Shown in pieces: positions 21,822 to 30,068 of a stretch of DNA of 64,000 bases; the first letter of the stretch is position 1, and every line of letters starts with the position of its first letter. The stretch is taken from assembly GCF_001594145.1 (NCBI RefSeq), contig NZ_LVCF01000046.1, positions 1 to 64,000 on the forward strand. The letters are read 5' to 3'. A model generated the notes under the pieces. The model did no database searches. It was not told the origin of the DNA and saw only the letters and a program-made list of their open reading frames with translations. A program made the position numbers and the translations under genes. The DNA comes from Branchiibius sp. NY16-3462-2. GTDB lineage: Bacteria > Actinomycetota > Actinomycetes > Actinomycetales > Dermatophilaceae.

Positions 21822-22788
21822 TGTGTCCGATCGAATCGGCGCCGGCCTCCCCCGTGTCCAGCGCCGGTTCGAGGTAGATCAGCAACTCCATATCGGGTTG
21901 CGCGGCCCGCGCCGCCGCCTCGGCAGCGTCGATCGCCGCCGAGATCTCCTCCCCGGAATCACCGGTGTCGATCGCGATCTTGGCCGCGACCAGGAGCTCA
22001 TCCGGGCCCAGGTGCAGCGTCTTGAGGTGGATCACCCGATCGATGACCTCCTCGGACTCGATCGCATCGCGAATGGACCGCACCCGCTCGGGAGCTGCCC
22101 CTTCTCCGATCAGCAACGACTTCATTTCAATCGCCAGCACGACCGCCACCGCGACCAGGAGCAGACCGATCATCGCGGTGCCCGCCGCATCCCAGCGCGC
22201 GTCCTCGGTGATGATCGCCAGCCCGACGCCGAACATCGCGAACATCAGACCGATCAGCGCAGCGAAGTCCTCCAGCAGGACGACCGGTAGCTCCGGGGCC
22301 TTGGCACCACGCACGTAACGCACCCACGACGCACCGCCGCGGGTGTGGTTGGCCTCGCCGATCGCCGTACGGAAAGAGAATCCCTCCATCCCGATCGCCA
22401 CCACCAGGACCAGCAACGGCACCCACCACCACTGCTGATCGGTGCCCGGTCGCTCCCCGTGACCCGAAACCGCCTCGTGCCACTTGTGATACGCCTCGTA
22501 GAGGGCGAATACGCCACCGATGGTGAACAGCACGATCGAGACGATGAAGGCATAGACGTACCGCTCCCGGCCGTAACCGAACGGGTGGTCGACGTCGGCT
22601 GTGCGCTTGGCCTTCTTGCCCCCCACCAGCAGCAACAACTGGTTACCGGAGTCGGCGAAGGAGTGCACCGCCTCGGCCAGCATCGAGGACATACCGGTGA
22701 GTAGGTAGGCGACCAGCTTGGTCAGCGCGATCCCCAGGTTCGCCGACAGCGCAGCGATGATGGCCTTATTTCCTCCGCCGGTGGACAT
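21799..22788 (-). CDS. Cation diffusion facilitator (CDF) metal transporter
   Basis: 329 residues with about six membrane helices. The N-terminal NLGIALTKLVAYLLTGMSSMLAEAVHSFADSGNQ carries the metal-site HxxxD (HSFAD) of the family, followed by HPFGYGRERYVYAF, another CDF landmark. A cytoplasmic C-terminal domain (residues 220-329) has the ferredoxin-like dimerisation fold with VIHLKTLHLGPDELLV. CDF proteins export Zn, Mn, Fe or Co in exchange for protons; the metal cannot be told from sequence here. It is convergent and overlapping with ilvA at the 3' ends. Confidence 0.9.
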   Translation of the reverse strand: MSTGGGNKAIIAALSANLGIALTKLVAYLLTGMSSMLAEAVHSFADSGNQLLLLVGGKKAKRTADVDHPFGYGRERYVYAFIVSIVLFTIGGVFALYEAYHKWHEAVSGHGERPGTDQQWWWVPLLVLVVAIGMEGFSFRTAIGEANHTRGGASWVRYVRGAKAPELPVVLLEDFAALIGLMFAMFGVGLAIITEDARWDAAGTAMIGLLLVAVAVVLAIEMKSLLIGEGAAPERVRSIRDAIESEEVIDRVIHLKTLHLGPDELLVAAKIAIDTGDSGEEISAAIDAAEAAARAAQPDMELLIYLEPALDTGEAGADSIGHIRSGSGS

Positions 22789-22818
22789 GACCGGCAGTCT
22801 AGGGCCGCCCGCGCGGGC

Positions 22819-24198
22819 TTAGTCGCCGAACTCCAGGCCGAGCAGCGCGTTCTCGATCACCTCGGCGAGCGCCGGGTGGATCCAGTACTGCCCACGGGCC
22901 ATCTGGTGCACCCCGAGCCCGAAGGACATCGCCTGGATCAGCGGCTGGATCAGGCTGCTGGCCTCCGGGCCCATGAGATGGGCGCCCAGCAACTCTCCGG
23001 TGCGCCGGTCGGCGACGAGCTTCACGAAGCCGGTGGTGTCCTCCATCGCCCAGCCGTAGGCGACGTCGCCGTATTTCTGGGTCTTGGTGACCACCTCGCG
23101 ACCGGCGTCGCGTGCCTGCCGCTCGGTGAGACCGACGCCGGCCAGTTGCGGGTGGGTGAAGACCGCGGACGGCACGAACCGGTGGTCGACGCTACGCAGT
23201 TCCCGCGGGTGGGCCAGGTTGTGCGCCACGACCCTCGCCTCGTGGTTGGCGACGTGCTTGAGCTGGTACGGCGAGCTGACGTCCCCCAGCGCCCACACGC
23301 CCTCCGCGCTGGTCCGGCCGTACTCGTCGACGACCACACGACCGTCGGGGTGCGTCGCGACCCCCGCCGCCGGCAGGTCCAGGTCGGGGGTGTTGGGTTG
23401 GCGGCCGGTCGCGACCAGCAGGATGTCCCCGGTCACCGACTCCCCCGTGGTCAGGTCGACGGTGACGCCGGCCGCATCCTGCCGGGCCGCGATGACCTCG
23501 GCGGACGGGTGCAGATCCCACCGCTTCGCCGCCAACTCGGTGAAGGCGGCTGACACGTCGTCGTCGGTCTGCCGCAGCAGGGCCGCGCCGCGGGTGACGA
23601 TGCTGATCTGGACACCGAGCGCCGAGAAGACGTGGGCGAACTCCGCCGCGATGAATCCGCCCCCGAGAATGACCATGCGAGAGGGTAATTCGTTGATTCG
23701 CATGATGTCTTCGTTGGTGTAGTAGGTGACCCCGGAGTCGCGAATCGCGTCCGGGATGAACGGGCTCGACCCGGTGGCGATCACGATCTGGTCGGCGGTG
23801 AGGTCGTGGTCCTGGCCATTCACGGCGACCGTGAGAGCGCGCGATCCGGTGAACCGGGCCGACCCCAAGTAGGCAGTCGTGTTGGGGCCGTTGACCCGGT
23901 AGTCCTTGCCGCCTTCGGAGATCGGGTCGATCCGGCCGAAGACCCGGTCCCGGATGTCCCGCCAGCGGATGGCGTCGATATGCGCATCGACCCCGTACCT
24001 CGCAGCGGACCTGATGTGCTCGGCCACCTCCCCGGCGTAGACGAACATCTTGGTCGGGATACACCCCACGTTGAGGCAGGTGCCGCCGAAGGTACCGCGC
24101 TCGATGATCGCGACCCGTTTCCCATCGAAATCGGGGGTGATGATCGAGTTACCGGAGCCGGAGCCGATGACGGCCAGATCGAAGTGCTCTGTAGTCAC
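22819..24198 (-). CDS. mtr: Mycothione reductase
   Basis: 459 residues, matching the usual length. It is an NADPH-dependent flavoprotein that reduces mycothiol disulfide, the actinobacterial counterpart of glutathione reductase. FAD binding is at GSGSGNS near the N-terminus, the redox-active disulfide is GGTCLNVGCIPTK, and the second dinucleotide fold is VILGGGFIAAEFAHV. The C-terminal dimerisation domain ends in HPALAEVIENALLGL with the catalytic His. The GTG at 24198 (VTTEHFDLAVIG) is taken as start; the extra 31 residues upstream look non-coding. Co-directional with the CDF gene downstream, 30 bases away. Confidence 0.93.
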   Translation of the reverse strand: MTTEHFDLAVIGSGSGNSIITPDFDGKRVAIIERGTFGGTCLNVGCIPTKMFVYAGEVAEHIRSAARYGVDAHIDAIRWRDIRDRVFGRIDPISEGGKDYRVNGPNTTAYLGSARFTGSRALTVAVNGQDHDLTADQIVIATGSSPFIPDAIRDSGVTYYTNEDIMRINELPSRMVILGGGFIAAEFAHVFSALGVQISIVTRGAALLRQTDDDVSAAFTELAAKRWDLHPSAEVIAARQDAAGVTVDLTTGESVTGDILLVATGRQPNTPDLDLPAAGVATHPDGRVVVDEYGRTSAEGVWALGDVSSPYQLKHVANHEARVVAHNLAHPRELRSVDHRFVPSAVFTHPQLAGVGLTERQARDAGREVVTKTQKYGDVAYGWAMEDTTGFVKLVADRRTGELLGAHLMGPEASSLIQPLIQAMSFGLGVHQMARGQYWIHPALAEVIENALLGLEFGD

Positions 24199-24220
24199 CC
24201 TGCCAGCGTAAGAGTCGCGA

Positions 24221-25384
24221 TCACAGTCCCTTCGCGCGCACCCGTTCCAGATAGTCGGCCAGATGCGGGGAGACTGCAGGGTCCACGCCAAGTCCCAGCG
24301 CGACGTACGTCGCTGCGAAGTCGGTCAGAGCCACGTGCTCCGCCAACCGGGCGATGGGCGGCCCGGGAGCGGGCCGGTGCTCGACGACGGTCGCACCTGC
24401 GTCGCGCGCGGTCTCCAGGAGGGAATCCGTCAGCGCGTCGGCGGTCTCGCCCGGTTCCGCATCGCGCAACATCACCACCCCGAGCGCCGGTTGCTCCGGG
24501 CCGTCGAGGAACGGGTCGGCGAAAATGTCCTTGACCGGGGCCACCCCGGCGCCGCCGCCGGCGGTGAACGGACCGTCGAAGAGGGAGACCACCTGCGACG
24601 CGGTGTCCGGCAACTCACCCCAGGTAGCCGGGATGCGCGCCGTACGGGACAGCATGGACACCGCGCGCAGAGCGGCCACGCCCGTCAGCGGACCGTCGCC
24701 GAGGACGACCGGAACGCTCTCGGCGATCGACAGTGCCATGGACTTGGCAGGGTTCACGAACGATTCGGAACTCGGCCGGCAGGCCTCGGCCCACTCGTTC
24801 AGCCGCTCAGCGGCCGCCGCGAGCGCTTCGTCGGGTACGTCGACCAGGCCCAGCCGGTCGCCGGCCATCAGCACCGGTGTCAGCAACGACCACAGGGAGG
24901 TACGGCTCGAGGTGCGCCCGCGGCCGACGTCCACGTGGACGCCGCGAGCCTGCCGACTGATGTCGGCAAGGACCGAATCCTGCGCGCCGACGGTGAGCAG
25001 GGCGGCACCCCGCCGTGCCGCTTCCGCGGCGACGGCCACCGGTCCGTCAGCGGCCCCGGACAACGACACCGCCACGACCAGATCCAGCGGGCCCACCCAC
25101 GCGGGTACCGGAACGTTGCGGCGAACGGTCACCGGGACGGGAGAGCCTTGCTCGGCCAGGGCCTGCAGGATGTCGGCGACGACGGCGCTGCCCCCGAGGG
25201 CGCTGACCAGCACGCTGCGGGGGCGCTCGCCGTACGCGACCTGATCAATCCCGGCCTCGTGGGCCAGGGCCATGGACTCGCGGACCTGGGCGCCGGCGGT
25301 GGCCAGCGCACGCAGAGTGCCGCGGGAGTCACGTGCGGCGACTTGCTCCGGATCGTCGATCCAGGCCTCTTCCAGCCTGGGCAT
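24221..25384 (-). CDS. SIS-domain phosphoglucose/phosphomannose isomerase-like protein
   Basis: 387 residues. Two SIS sugar-isomerase folds are visible: VLVSALGGSAVVADILQAL in the first half and the C-terminal bifunctional PGI/PMI-type region with PATWGELPDTASQVVSLFDGPF. Actinobacterial orthologues (Rv3256c in M. tuberculosis) sit between manA- and manB-type genes and are thought to interconvert hexose 6-phosphates for mannose-containing glycans, but the activity is not proven for most. It starts immediately after the Trm112-like gene and phosphomannomutase, forming a phosphosugar operon on the minus strand. Confidence 0.85.
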   Translation of the reverse strand: MPRLEEAWIDDPEQVAARDSRGTLRALATAGAQVRESMALAHEAGIDQVAYGERPRSVLVSALGGSAVVADILQALAEQGSPVPVTVRRNVPVPAWVGPLDLVVAVSLSGAADGPVAVAAEAARRGAALLTVGAQDSVLADISRQARGVHVDVGRGRTSSRTSLWSLLTPVLMAGDRLGLVDVPDEALAAAAERLNEWAEACRPSSESFVNPAKSMALSIAESVPVVLGDGPLTGVAALRAVSMLSRTARIPATWGELPDTASQVVSLFDGPFTAGGGAGVAPVKDIFADPFLDGPEQPALGVVMLRDAEPGETADALTDSLLETARDAGATVVEHRPAPGPPIARLAEHVALTDFAATYVALGLGVDPAVSPHLADYLERVRAKGL

Positions 25385-25396
25385 CGGGGCGCGGCC

Positions 25397-25603
25397 TCAG
25401 ACGGTGAAGACGCGGGCTTGATCGCCCAGCAGCACCGGAATGCCGTCCTGGATGGGGTAGCCGCGTCGCTGACCAGGGCCTTCGCAGTCCTGGGTGCATT
25501 GCAGTTCGGCCGAGCCGTCGGGGGCCGTACCGTCAGCCAGCTCGTGTTTTCCGATGGGGCAGCGCAGGATCTCGCGCAGCCAGGGTTCGATGACGTCGTT
25601 CAC
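25397..25603 (-). CDS. Trm112-like zinc-ribbon protein
   Basis: 68 residues. It has the UPF0434/Trm112 pattern: an N-terminal LREILRCPIGKHEL, a cysteine pair in the middle (CTQDC) and the C-terminal YPIQDGIPVLL. Trm112 proteins in eukaryotes and archaea stabilise methyltransferases; in bacteria the role is not established. It is placed between phosphomannomutase and the SIS protein, 12 bases from the latter, as in other actinobacteria. Only three of the usual four zinc cysteines are clear (CPIG, CTQDC), so metal binding may be altered. Confidence 0.85.
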   Translation of the reverse strand: MNDVIEPWLREILRCPIGKHELADGTAPDGSAELQCTQDCEGPGQRRGYPIQDGIPVLLGDQARVFTV

Positions 25604-25618
25604 AACAACGCAGCCTAG

Positions 25619-27046
25619 TCAGTCCGCTGCCCGGATCAGCGGAAGGACCGCGTCCCGGACGGCACTCATCGTCGCTTCGTCGGCTGCCTCGACGTTCAGC
25701 CGCAGGAGCGGCTCGGTGTTACTGGCGCGCAGGTTCAGCCACCACATGGGGGTGCCACGGAAGGTCAGCGTGGTGCCGTCAAGGGTGTCGACATCGAGCT
25801 CTCCCCCAGGCTGCTGCGCCGCCCACCGGCGAACCCGTTCTGTCGCCGCCGCCGGGTCCTCGACGGTGGAGTTGATCTCACCTGAGGCTACGTAGCGTTG
25901 GAACTGCCCGGCCAGCTCCGACAAGGGCAGATCCCTCTCTCCGAGGGCGGCCAAGAGGTGCATCGCGGCCAGCATGCCGGTGTCGGCGAACCAGAAGTCG
26001 CGGAAGTAGTAGTGCGCCGAGTGCTCGCCGCCGAACACCGCGTTGTGCCGGGCCATCTCGGCCTTGATGAACGAGTGACCGACCCGGGTCCTTACCGGCG
26101 TGGCCCCGGCTTCGGCGACGATCTCGGGTACGGCGGCCGAGGAGATCAGGTTGTGCACGATGCTGATCTGGGCGACCGGGACACCAGCGGCGACGTCGCG
26201 GGTAATTTCCCGGGTTGCGACGAGCGCGGTGATGGCCGAGGGATTGACCGGTTCGCCGCGCTCATCGACGGCGAAACACCGGTCGGCGTCGCCATCGAAG
26301 GCCAGGCCCACGTCCGCGCCGTGCTTGACCACGGCCGCCTGCAGGTCGACCAGGTTGGCCGGTTCCAACGGATTGGCCTCGTGGTTGGGAAAGGTTCCGT
26401 CGAGCTCGAAATAGAGCGGCACGATCTCCAGCGGCAACGCGGGCAGCCCGGCATCGGTGCCGAGCACGGCGGGCACGGTGTAGCCGCCCATCCCGTTGCC
26501 GGCGTCGACGACCACCTTGAGTGGACGGATGTCGCTCAGGTCGACCAGGCCCCGCAGGTAGGCCGCGTAGTCGGCGAGAAGATCCTTGGTAGTGACGGTG
26601 CCCTTGCGGGCCGCCACGGGCAACGGCTGACCGTCGACCTGCTGCTGGGCGAGGTCGCGGATCTGCGCGAGACCCGTCTCGAGGCTGATCGGTCGCGCAC
26701 CCGCGCGGCACATCTTGATGCCGTTGTACTGAGCGGGGTTGTGGCTGGCGGTGAACATCGCCCCGGGCTCATCGAGGGCGCCGCTGGCGTAGTACAGCCC
26801 GTCGGTGGAACACAGCCCGATCACCGTGACATCGACCCCCTGGCTGGCTGCGCCGCGCGCAAACGCCTCGCTCAGGGCCGGCGAACTGGGCCGCATGTCG
26901 TGGCCCACGACGATGCCGCTGGCCCGGTCCGGCAGGGCAACGACCGCCGCGAACGCAGCGCCGAAGGACTCGGCGACCGCGTCGTTGAGCTGATCGGGAA
27001 CGACGCCGCGCACGTCGTAGGCCTTGACGAAAGAGGCGAGTTCCAC
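25619..27046 (-). CDS. manB: Phosphomannomutase/phosphoglucomutase
   Basis: 475 residues, GTG start. It interconverts mannose 6-phosphate and mannose 1-phosphate (or the glucose pair), feeding GDP-mannose and wall glycan synthesis. The active serine loop is TASHNPAQYNGIK, the metal-binding loop is DGDADR, the sugar-binding loop GGEHSAHYYFRD, and the phosphate-binding loop is RASNTEPLLRLNVEA. It heads the three-gene phosphosugar set on the minus strand; the PaiB-like gene upstream ends 12 bases before it. Confidence 0.94.
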   Translation of the reverse strand: MELASFVKAYDVRGVVPDQLNDAVAESFGAAFAAVVALPDRASGIVVGHDMRPSSPALSEAFARGAASQGVDVTVIGLCSTDGLYYASGALDEPGAMFTASHNPAQYNGIKMCRAGARPISLETGLAQIRDLAQQQVDGQPLPVAARKGTVTTKDLLADYAAYLRGLVDLSDIRPLKVVVDAGNGMGGYTVPAVLGTDAGLPALPLEIVPLYFELDGTFPNHEANPLEPANLVDLQAAVVKHGADVGLAFDGDADRCFAVDERGEPVNPSAITALVATREITRDVAAGVPVAQISIVHNLISSAAVPEIVAEAGATPVRTRVGHSFIKAEMARHNAVFGGEHSAHYYFRDFWFADTGMLAAMHLLAALGERDLPLSELAGQFQRYVASGEINSTVEDPAAATERVRRWAAQQPGGELDVDTLDGTTLTFRGTPMWWLNLRASNTEPLLRLNVEAADEATMSAVRDAVLPLIRAAD

Positions 27047-27057
27047 AGTGCGCGAGC

Positions 27058-27699
27058 CTAGTCGGCGACTGGCACGTTCCGCATCGCACTGACCAAATCA
27101 GCCGCCGGTGCGTCCGTCTCCGCCGCGATGTTCTCCGCGGCACCCAGCCGGTCCTCGGCTGATCGAGCCGCACTCACTTTGAACTTGCCGACGACATGAG
27201 TGATCGCGATCTCGATCCCGACCACCTCCGCAAGTCGCTCGCTCAGGTAGCTCGCCGGTGCGTCAGACATCCGCCAGGGCTGTGACCGCTGCGCCTCCAT
27301 CGCCTTGGTCAGTTTGGCGACCGCGCCCCGTGCCCATCGTTCATCGTCGTGCACGACGACCCGGCCGTACACGTGCGCGATCAGGTAGTTCCACGTGGGA
27401 ACCACTCGGTGGTGCTGCTGTTTGGAGGGGTACCAGCTCGGCGAGACGTAATGGTGCGCGCCGCCGAAGATCGCCAAGGACTCCCCGGCGTGATTTCCGT
27501 TGCGCCACAGAGGATTTGCCCGGGCAACGTGCCCGATCAGGCGACCGGTCTCGAGATCACCCTCCAGCAGCAACGGCAGGTGATCAGCGGCCAACTGCTG
27601 GCCGTCGTTGGTGACGAGGGCAGCGAGCGGCGCATTGCGGATCAGATCGATGACCGCCGCCGCATCCGGAGCGGCGTCGTGTTCGGGCAGGTAGACCAC
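27058..27699 (-). CDS. PaiB-type FMN-binding protein
   Basis: 213 residues from GTG 27699 (a TTG one codon earlier is also possible). It matches the PaiB/FMN-binding negative regulator family: VYLPEHDAAP at the N-terminus, NPLWRNG, an HHYVSPSWYPSK motif, VPTWNYLIAHVYG and MSDAPASYL near the C-terminus. The fold is a split barrel that binds FMN or heme-like cofactors. In Bacillus, PaiB is linked to repression of sporulation and protease genes, but biochemical function is unclear. No DNA-binding domain is present, so a direct repressor role should not be assumed. Confidence 0.88.
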   Translation of the reverse strand: MVYLPEHDAAPDAAAVIDLIRNAPLAALVTNDGQQLAADHLPLLLEGDLETGRLIGHVARANPLWRNGNHAGESLAIFGGAHHYVSPSWYPSKQQHHRVVPTWNYLIAHVYGRVVVHDDERWARGAVAKLTKAMEAQRSQPWRMSDAPASYLSERLAEVVGIEIAITHVVGKFKVSAARSAEDRLGAAENIAAETDAPAADLVSAMRNVPVAD

Positions 27700-27734
27700 C
27701 AACCCAGCGTGCCAGAGGAGTCGTCCTCGCTCAC

Positions 27735-28088
27735 TCAGACCAGGCGCAGGGCGGGCCGTGCGGGCGCCGCTGATCCCGCACCGTTGGCTACGCGTCCCAG
27801 GTCCGCCGCCGGGGTGACCCGTCCCGCTTCACGTACGGCGTCTGCCAGGGCCAGCAGATCATCGTCACTGGGCTGCGGCTCCTGTTCCTCGACGGCCAGC
27901 CGCACAACAGTCCAACCGCGGGGCACCGTGAGGCGTGCTGCGTGCACAGCGCACAGGTCGTAGGTGTGCGGTTCAGCATGGGTGGCGAGCGGACCGACGA
28001 CTGCGGTCCCCTCGGACTGCACGAAGGTCAGGGTCGCGACCGCTCCGGCATTGCACGCCGTCCGATCACACTGCCGCTTCAACCGCAC
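27735..28088 (-). CDS. DUF3499 family protein
   Basis: 117 residues, GTG start preceded by AGGGAC. It shows the DUF3499 pattern: a CDRTAC cysteine pair near the N-terminus, ATLTFVQSEGTAVVGPL, then YDLCAVHAARLTVPRGW. The paired cysteines and CxxH look like a small zinc site. The C-terminal 40 residues are Ala-rich and variable. The family (Rv3258c in M. tuberculosis) is restricted to actinobacteria and has no known function. It is transcribed away from the zincin-like gene on the other side. Confidence 0.88.
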   Translation of the reverse strand: MRLKRQCDRTACNAGAVATLTFVQSEGTAVVGPLATHAEPHTYDLCAVHAARLTVPRGWTVVRLAVEEQEPQPSDDDLLALADAVREAGRVTPAADLGRVANGAGSAAPARPALRLV

Positions 28089-28224
28089 CGCACGTCCCTT
28101 CGTGATCCCGAGTTTCTGCGCGCCACGGCCCTACCGACCAGGCGCTTCCCGATGCTAGGTCACCCGTGGCACCCAGCCGTGGCGGCGCGCGGCAGGGTGC
28201 CCCCAGGTGATCTAGAGTCGTTCC

Positions 28225-28614
28225 ATGCAGCACAACCGGCACGGACGCGGTATTCGCGGCCCGCTGGCCTGGCCCCCGGTGCCTGCCATGCGTCCCCGGG
28301 CGGCGCTTTTCGACGAACTGGTGCTGGACGCCCTTGAACGCATTGAAGCGCGCCTGGGCAAGCCGCTGGGCCTGATCGAACTCGCCGTTGAGGATGTTCC
28401 GCCGAGCGACCCGGCCCCGTGGGAGACCCAGATCGCCCTCGCGCGGACGTTCCCGGCCGAGCACGGTAATCCCGCGCGCGTGGTGCTGTACCGACGTCCG
28501 ATCGAATCGCGCGCGGGCCGTGAGGAAGAACTCGCGGACCTGATCGACGAGGTGGTGACCGAACAGGTCGCCGATCTGATCGGCGTACCTCCCGAGGACC
28601 TGGGTCGCGAGTGA
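28225..28614 (+). CDS. Zincin-like protein with degenerate metal motif (Rv3259 family)
   Basis: 129 residues, matching the short actinobacterial branch of the Zincin_1/DUF1025 metallopeptidases. FDELVLDALERIEARLG, LIELAVEDVPPSD and the final VTEQVADLIGVPPEDL align with the family, but the HExxH motif is replaced by TEQVA, so catalysis by zinc is unlikely. A TAGAGT box (28213-28218) lies six bases before the ATG with no ribosome site, so the transcript may be leaderless. The stop overlaps the GTG of the next gene (GTGA). Confidence 0.85.
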   Translation: MQHNRHGRGIRGPLAWPPVPAMRPRAALFDELVLDALERIEARLGKPLGLIELAVEDVPPSDPAPWETQIALARTFPAEHGNPARVVLYRRPIESRAGREEELADLIDEVVTEQVADLIGVPPEDLGRE

Positions 28615-29438
28615 CCGATCCCACGGATGCGCCGTCGCTGGTCAGTTACGTTCCCGGCCTCGGTCGTCGCCCCGTCCTGGTCACCGGCGCCTCGGGAGTC
28701 CTCGGCCGAGCCGTGGTTGCCGAACTGGCGACCTCGCACACTCCGGTGCGCGCGATCAGCCGGCATCCGGACGCGGCGCAGCGAGCCCAAGGCTGGCTGC
28801 AGGCCGACCTAGCACTCGATACTGGTCTCGAGGCTGCGCTGGCCGAGGTTGCGGCGGTAATCCATTGCGCCACAGACCCATCCGATGCTCAGCGGGTCGA
28901 CGTTGACGGCACGCGGAACCTTATCAACGCGATGGAGCAGCACAACCCGACCGCCCGTCTGGTTCACGTGTCGATCGTCGGCGTCTTCGACAATCCATTC
29001 CCGTACTACCGCGCCAAGGCTGACGCCGAACGCCTGACCTACGAGGCGCCGGTGCCGCATGTGGTGGCGCGCGGGACCCAGTTCCACCCGTTCGTCCATG
29101 ACCTGCTGCGACCGCGGGCAGGGGTGAGCGTGGGTGTGTCCGGCCTGCGCTTCGCTCCCCTCGATCCGGCGTGGTTCGCCGCTCGCCTGGTTGACCTCGC
29201 GCTGGCGGAGGATCCGCCAGAGCTTTCGCAGTACGCCGGGCCGGAGACGTTCAGCTTCCAGGAGCTGGCGGCACTGACCGCGCACGTCGAGGGGCGCCGT
29301 ACGCCGTTCCGGCTGCCGGCACCGGCCTTCGGAGCCACCCTGCGGGCGTTCCGGGACGGCAGCAACCTGCCGGGGCCGACCGCGCAGCGGGGTGGATCGA
29401 CGTACGCCGAGTGGCTGGCTACTCGCGCTCAGCCATAG
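28611..29438 (+). CDS. NAD(P)-dependent epimerase/NmrA-like protein
   Basis: 275 residues. A Rossmann fold begins at VLVTGASGVLGRAVVAEL (residues 18-35) and shows the atypical short-chain pattern of NAD(P)H-binding NmrA/complex-I-like sugar epimerases. The YxxxK catalytic pair is marginal: FPYYRAKADAERL provides a candidate. The substrate is unknown. The GTG start overlaps the zincin stop, so the two are coupled. The region after it changes character (Imm26 gene), suggesting the conserved block ends here. Confidence 0.82.
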   Translation: MTDPTDAPSLVSYVPGLGRRPVLVTGASGVLGRAVVAELATSHTPVRAISRHPDAAQRAQGWLQADLALDTGLEAALAEVAAVIHCATDPSDAQRVDVDGTRNLINAMEQHNPTARLVHVSIVGVFDNPFPYYRAKADAERLTYEAPVPHVVARGTQFHPFVHDLLRPRAGVSVGVSGLRFAPLDPAWFAARLVDLALAEDPPELSQYAGPETFSFQELAALTAHVEGRRTPFRLPAPAFGATLRAFRDGSNLPGPTAQRGGSTYAEWLATRAQP

Positions 29439-29474
29439 TGCTCGCGGCACGCTTTACCGGATGGGATCGGACTG

Positions 29475-29936
29475 ATGGGCAGGACCAACTACCAGGAGGG
29501 TGACTGGTTCGCTGTGCCCCTACGCACCGGCGGGTACGCGATCGGTTTAGTGGCTCGCGCAAGCAGGGACGGCATTCTGCTGGGGTACTTCTTCGGACCC
29601 CGCCGTGACGAAATTCCGTCCCTCACCGACGTCGACGACCTGGCGCAGGGAGACGCGCTCCTGGTCGGCCGGTTTGGCCACCTTGGTCTTGAGCAGGGCC
29701 GGTGGCCGATTGTTGGCCGGCTAGCGAACTGGAGTCGGGACGCTTGGCCGATGCCTGCGCTGGTTCGGTACGAGGAGTTGAGCGGTCGGTCGTTCAAGGT
29801 CACCTACGCCGAGGATGATCCCAGCAGGCTGGTCCGCGAGGATCGCATTCTGCCTGGCGCCGCCGAGCAGAGACCCAGGGACGGCCTAATGGGTCCCGGC
29901 TTCGTCGAGAAGGTGCTCACTGGTGCTGCACGTTGA
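29475..29936 (+). CDS. Immunity protein 26 family protein (orphan)
   Basis: 153 residues with the Imm26 pattern: an N-terminal YQEGDWFAVPLRTGGYAIGLV, YFFGPRRDEIPSL, VGRFGHLGLEQGRWPIVG, WPMPALVRYEE and the closing DGLMGPGFVEKVLTG. Imm26 proteins are predicted to neutralise polymorphic toxins delivered by neighbouring cells. No toxin gene is next to it. The gene uses a TTA leucine codon (residue 25) and several AT-rich codons unlike its neighbours, which suggests horizontal acquisition. It is followed by a DUF222-HNH gene on the other strand. Confidence 0.8.
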   Translation: MGRTNYQEGDWFAVPLRTGGYAIGLVARASRDGILLGYFFGPRRDEIPSLTDVDDLAQGDALLVGRFGHLGLEQGRWPIVGRLANWSRDAWPMPALVRYEELSGRSFKVTYAEDDPSRLVREDRILPGAAEQRPRDGLMGPGFVEKVLTGAAR

Positions 29937-30068
29937 CCGTCATCACTAGCGTCCGGGCTACGCAGGAATGCCCGGCCCCCACTGTAAACCGCATCGGGTC
30001 TCGGGCACGCGATTCGGTTAATTCATGGTTGTCATAGCGCCCCCGTATCGAAAGCGCACGCCTGCCGG

